From Nannocystaceae bacterium (GTDB lineage: Bacteria > Myxococcota_A > Polyangia > Nannocystales > Nannocystaceae), in contig JAIBBS010000001.1 of assembly GCA_019694555.1 (NCBI GenBank), positions 1-64,000 on the forward strand: a DNA stretch of 64,000 nucleotides, given 5' to 3'. Positions 61,373-64,000 of the stretch are shown here, piece after piece; position 1 is the stretch's first letter, and each line of letters starts with the position of its first letter. Below the pieces are notes generated by a model, which did no database searches, had not been told where the DNA came from, and saw only the letters and a program-made list of their open reading frames with translations. Made by a program: the position numbers and the translations under genes.

Positions 61373-61711
61373 ATGGTCGCACCGCTTCTCGCCCTGCTGC
61401 TCGCCGCTGCCCACGCGGCCCCCAGTGAGCTCGACGCGCCCGGAGCCACGGCGCGGATCGAGTCGATCACGCCGGCGCTCGACGGGCGCGGCGGCACCTT
61501 GGTGCTGCGACCGATCGCGCTCGACGGCACCCGCACCGAGCTGGCCTTCGGCGGCAAGCGCTGCCGCGACCATCGCCTCGACGCGGTGGTGGTGGCGCAG
61601 CTGTTCGAGGCCCTGCGCACGCGACAGGGCGTCACCGCGACCGCCGAGCCCTCGGTCGACGGTGGCCCGGCGTGCCTGCGCGCGATCACCTTCTTCGCGC
61701 TCGATCCCTGA
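61373..61711 (+). CDS. Small hypothetical exported protein
   Basis: 112 aa with a short signal peptide (VAPLLALLLAAAHA). The mature part has two Cys (KRCRDHRL and PACLRAIT) and beta-strand-like segments (GGTLVLRPIALDGTRTELAF). No family recognised. It is divergent from the YfbK-like gene, 90 bp away, and ends 16 bp before a convergent gene. Confidence 0.6.
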   Translation: MVAPLLALLLAAAHAAPSELDAPGATARIESITPALDGRGGTLVLRPIALDGTRTELAFGGKRCRDHRLDAVVVAQLFEALRTRQGVTATAEPSVDGGPACLRAITFFALDP

Positions 61712-61727
61712 CGCGCGCGGCGGCGGC

Positions 61728-62642
61728 TCAACCCGCCTCGCGGAACGCGGCCATGGTCGCGTCCTCGTCGAACTGCGGCGCGAAGCCGGTGGCCTTGCGG
61801 AACGCGCTGCTGTCGATCACGACCGGGTACTTCACGTGCTCGAGCGCGCCCGGGGGCAGCCGCGGCAGCCCGAAGCGGCCCAGCAGCGGGCGGATGAGCG
61901 CCTCGGGCAACGGCACCGGCGAGCGGCCGGTCTCGCGGATGATGACCGACAGCGGCACCGGCGGCGGACCGCTGACGTTGAACACGCCGCGCAGTCGCGC
62001 TTCGAGCGAGAGCACGATCGCTGCTGCGGCGTCGAGCTCGTGGATGAAGTGGAACAGCGGATCGAAGCCCAGCACCGTCGGCACCCGCGGGCCCTTGAGG
62101 AACGCCGCGAGCGTGCCCTGACGGAACGGTCCCAGCGTGTAGCACAGCCGCAGCACCGCGGTGTCGATCCGCGGGTACCGCCACAGCGCGCTGCCGGCAT
62201 ACAGATCGGCGGCGACCAGATCCGACAGCTCGGCGAACGTGTGCACCGCCATCGGCGGCTCGGACTCGGTGTGATAGAGCGGCGAGTCCGGACCCGCGCC
62301 GTAGTAGGTGTGGCGACCGACGAACAGCGCCTGCTTGACGCCGTAGTGCGCGCAGTGCTCGAACACCGCCTGCGTGCCGCCGAGGTTGATGCGGTAGCGA
62401 TCGCGGCTGCGGTGGGTCAGGTGCGTGACCGTGGCCATGTGCACCAGCGCATCGGGCCGGAAGCTGCGGAAGACCTCCTCGGCCGGGCGCTTGCGGATGT
62501 CGGTCTGGATCACGCGCACACCCTCGGGCGGGTGGTACCAGGGCCGCACGTCGATGCCGACGACCTCGTGGCCGCGCTCGACCACGCGGCGGGTGACCTC
62601 GCGCGCGAGCGCGCCGGAGATGCCAGTGATGAGCACCTTCAT
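61728..62642 (-). CDS. NAD-dependent epimerase/dehydratase (extended SDR)
   Basis: 304 aa. N-terminal NAD loop [20 protein letters not shown] (GxxGxxxR variant of TGxxGxxG), strand 2 end VVGIDVRP, and a segment with [20 protein letters not shown]. The catalytic Tyr-x3-Lys motif is not obvious: the expected region reads [20 protein letters not shown]. Such degenerate extended SDRs often act on lipids or sterols. The ATG overlaps the upstream acyltransferase stop (ATGA), so the pair is translationally coupled and probably acts in one lipid pathway. Confidence 0.82.
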   Translation of the reverse strand: MKVLITGISGALAREVTRRVVERGHEVVGIDVRPWYHPPEGVRVIQTDIRKRPAEEVFRSFRPDALVHMATVTHLTHRSRDRYRINLGGTQAVFEHCAHYGVKQALFVGRHTYYGAGPDSPLYHTESEPPMAVHTFAELSDLVAADLYAGSALWRYPRIDTAVLRLCYTLGPFRQGTLAAFLKGPRVPTVLGFDPLFHFIHELDAAAAIVLSLEARLRGVFNVSGPPPVPLSVIIRETGRSPVPLPEALIRPLLGRFGLPRLPPGALEHVKYPVVIDSSAFRKATGFAPQFDEDATMAAFREAG

Positions 62643-63487
62643 GTCAGATCCAGCTCCGTCTCGCGCAGCTTGCCGTCGCGCAGCGCGCGGCCCTGGCGGA
62701 TGAGGGCGGCGATGCGGCCCTTGATGCGCTCGACGTGGCGCGCGATGACGTCGTCGGTGTCGCTCGCGTTGCCCTCGAGCACGATCGGTGCGCCGTAGAG
62801 GATCTGCAGCGTCACCGGCAGCGGGATCGCGGCGCCCCAGGGGGTGACCGGGATGTACGGCACGCCGAACAGCCGCCCGACGCGGTAGAGGTTGGTGACG
62901 GTGGGGATGGCCTCGCCGCCGCCGACGAACGCGACCGGCACGATCGGCGTGCGGGTCTGCAGCGCCAGGCGCACGAAGCCGGTGCCGAAGCCCACCAGCG
63001 AGTCGCGCTCGCGGTACAGCTTCGCGGTGCCGCGCGCGCCCTCGGGGAACACCATCAGCAGGCGATCGTCTTGCAGCAGCCGCACCGCGTGCTCGGGCAG
63101 CCCGGTCAGCTGACCGATGCGGCTGGTGAACCACGCCAGAAACGGCATGCGCTGGATGAACTTCTCGGCCATGCCCTGGGCCAGCCGCGGTGGGTCGAGC
63201 GAGAAGAACGCCGACGCGATGATCATGATCGCGTCGAGCGCCCAGCCGCCGGAGTGATTGCCCACCAGCATCGCGCGGCCACGCGCGGGCACGTGGTTGC
63301 TGCCGTAGACCTTCACGTCGAAGTAGCGGTGGTAGAAGAACGACAGCAGTGTGTACAGCCGTGCGAGCTCGCGCTGGTCGATGCCGTACGGGTCGATGCC
63401 GTGGCGGTTCCACGGCAGCTCGATGCGGCTGACCCGCCGGGCGATCTCCGCGTCGGTGGGCAGCGGGATCAGGGTCGCGGGGATCAT
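62639..63487 (-). CDS. Lysophospholipid acyltransferase family protein
   Basis: 282 aa from the ATG at 63485-63487. PlsC-like motifs: [12 protein letters not shown], where the His-Asp spacing is HX6D instead of the standard HX4D, then [20 protein letters not shown] (motif III) and [15 protein letters not shown] (motif IV). The HX6D variant is known in a subgroup annotated generally as lysophospholipid acyltransferases. It adds an acyl chain to a glycerolipid or related acceptor at the inner membrane. Coupled by overlapping stop/start to the epimerase. Confidence 0.88.
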   Translation of the reverse strand: MIPATLIPLPTDAEIARRVSRIELPWNRHGIDPYGIDQRELARLYTLLSFFYHRYFDVKVYGSNHVPARGRAMLVGNHSGGWALDAIMIIASAFFSLDPPRLAQGMAEKFIQRMPFLAWFTSRIGQLTGLPEHAVRLLQDDRLLMVFPEGARGTAKLYRERDSLVGFGTGFVRLALQTRTPIVPVAFVGGGEAIPTVTNLYRVGRLFGVPYIPVTPWGAAIPLPVTLQILYGAPIVLEGNASDTDDVIARHVERIKGRIAALIRQGRALRDGKLRETELDLT

Positions 63488-63658
63488 CGTCGCGGGCGAG
63501 CTTTCCCGATGCCGCGGCGGTCGATCAAGCCCGGCGCGCAAACCCTCGCGCGCGCGGTCGCTGGCCGTGCTGCTGGTACGCGCGCGCGGCCGCGGCGGGC
63601 GGCGGCGCCGGGACTGGCGTCCCGCGCCCGAGCGACTACCCTAGTGGACCCGCTTCGC

Positions 63659-64000
63659 ATGTGTGGCCGCTTCACGCTGACGACCAACGACTACGAGCAC
63701 GTGGCCCAGGCGCTCGACGCCGACTACGAGCCCGCGGACGCGGCCGCGTGGCGTCCTCGCTTCAACGTCGCGCCGACCGATCGTCACCCCATCGTGATCG
63801 CGGGCGCAGCGGGTTCACGCCGCCGCCTGACGTGGGGGCAGTGGGGCCTGGTCGCGCCGCGCGACGCCGCGTCGCCACGCCCGCCGATCCACATCAACGC
63901 GCGCGCCGAGACCCTCGCGAGCAAGGGCCTGTTCCGCGGCGCACTGCTGCGGCTGCGCTGCGGCGTCGTCGCGGATGGATTCTACGAGTGGACCGGACCC
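63659..64000 (+). CDS. SRAP family DNA-protein crosslink protein (HMCES/YedK-like), 3' end outside window
   Basis: 114 codons visible. The protein starts MCGRFTLTTND: after removal of Met the exposed Cys2 is the catalytic nucleophile that forms a thiazolidine crosslink with abasic sites in single-stranded DNA. FNVAPTDRHPI, HINARAETLASKG and CGVVADGFYEWTGP are further family blocks, the last carrying the active-site Glu; the catalytic His lies beyond the window. It protects abasic sites during replication. The start follows a TACCCT box by 16 nt. Cut by the right edge of the window. Confidence 0.93.
   Translation, partial: MCGRFTLTTNDYEHVAQALDADYEPADAAAWRPRFNVAPTDRHPIVIAGAAGSRRRLTWGQWGLVAPRDAASPRPPIHINARAETLASKGLFRGALLRLRCGVVADGFYEWTGP

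Overview
The window is chromosomal DNA of very high GC content from a myxobacterium (Myxococcota), most like the Nannocystis/Plesiocystis/Enhygromyxa group. This rests on gene content, not on a database search: four Ser/Thr protein kinases or kinase fusions would be typical (three complete or partial kinases are seen here), about ten lipoproteins carry Ser/Gly/Thr-rich linkers directly after the lipobox, there are Cys-rich, thrombospondin-3, MopE-like and choice-of-anchor-L proteins, and one FG-GAP protein ends in a MYXO-CTERM-like tail. I see no rRNA, tRNA, CRISPR array, transposon or prophage. Genes are dense; the only stretch over 300 bases without a confident gene is 11826-12254.

Layout. 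1-3.4 kb: a zinc-finger Ser/Thr kinase (cut by the window edge) divergent from a sigma-70-family factor, then a TylF-type methyltransferase and a SUFU-like protein. 3.5-6.5 kb: a secreted phosphoesterase and a Cys-rich lipoprotein. 6.7-9.7 kb: glyoxylate shunt operon aceB-aceA. 9.9-11.8 kb: OmpA-type lipoprotein coupled to a zinc alcohol dehydrogenase. 12.3-16.2 kb: a kinase-receiver fusion, a VWA lipoprotein and a ScfR/RamB-family regulator, the family that controls the glyoxylate genes in other bacteria. 16.3-31.2 kb: a long run of envelope proteins (OmpA-like, lipoproteins, FG-GAP/MYXO-CTERM, choice-of-anchor L, YCF48-like beta-propeller) and a membrane Ser/Thr kinase. 31.3-43.2 kb: more lipoproteins, a histone-H1-like DNA-binding protein, a FadL-type porin, a YwqK/MORN-like repeat lipoprotein, a serine hydrolase, a lipoprotein with a clan-CD-peptidase-like His/Cys pair, TrmO and a VWA lipoprotein. 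43.4-47.7 kb: TerB-like and DUF72 proteins, then a tight VKOR-thioredoxin / OmpA-like / TlpA-like thiol-redox operon. 47.8-51.5 kb: methyltransferase, GNAT, PlsX, SpoU-type RNA methyltransferase and a small membrane protein. 51.5-55.6 kb: a lamin-tail lipoprotein and an NAD salvage operon (pncB-pncA-nrtR). 55.6-64 kb: Spy-like protein, CBS protein, a VWA(YfbK-like)-histidine kinase-response regulator operon, an epimerase-acyltransferase pair and the start of an SRAP (HMCES/YedK) gene.

Two window-wide patterns stand out. At least eleven genes that lead their transcription unit have a TA-starting hexamer resembling a -10 box only 6-8 nt before the start codon, and so look leaderless. Almost every convergent gene pair is separated by a GC-rich perfect or near-perfect hairpin without a T-tract. 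Start codons were chosen from these boxes, Shine-Dalgarno sequences, stop/start overlaps and signal-peptide positions; starts given as alternatives are stated in the entries.
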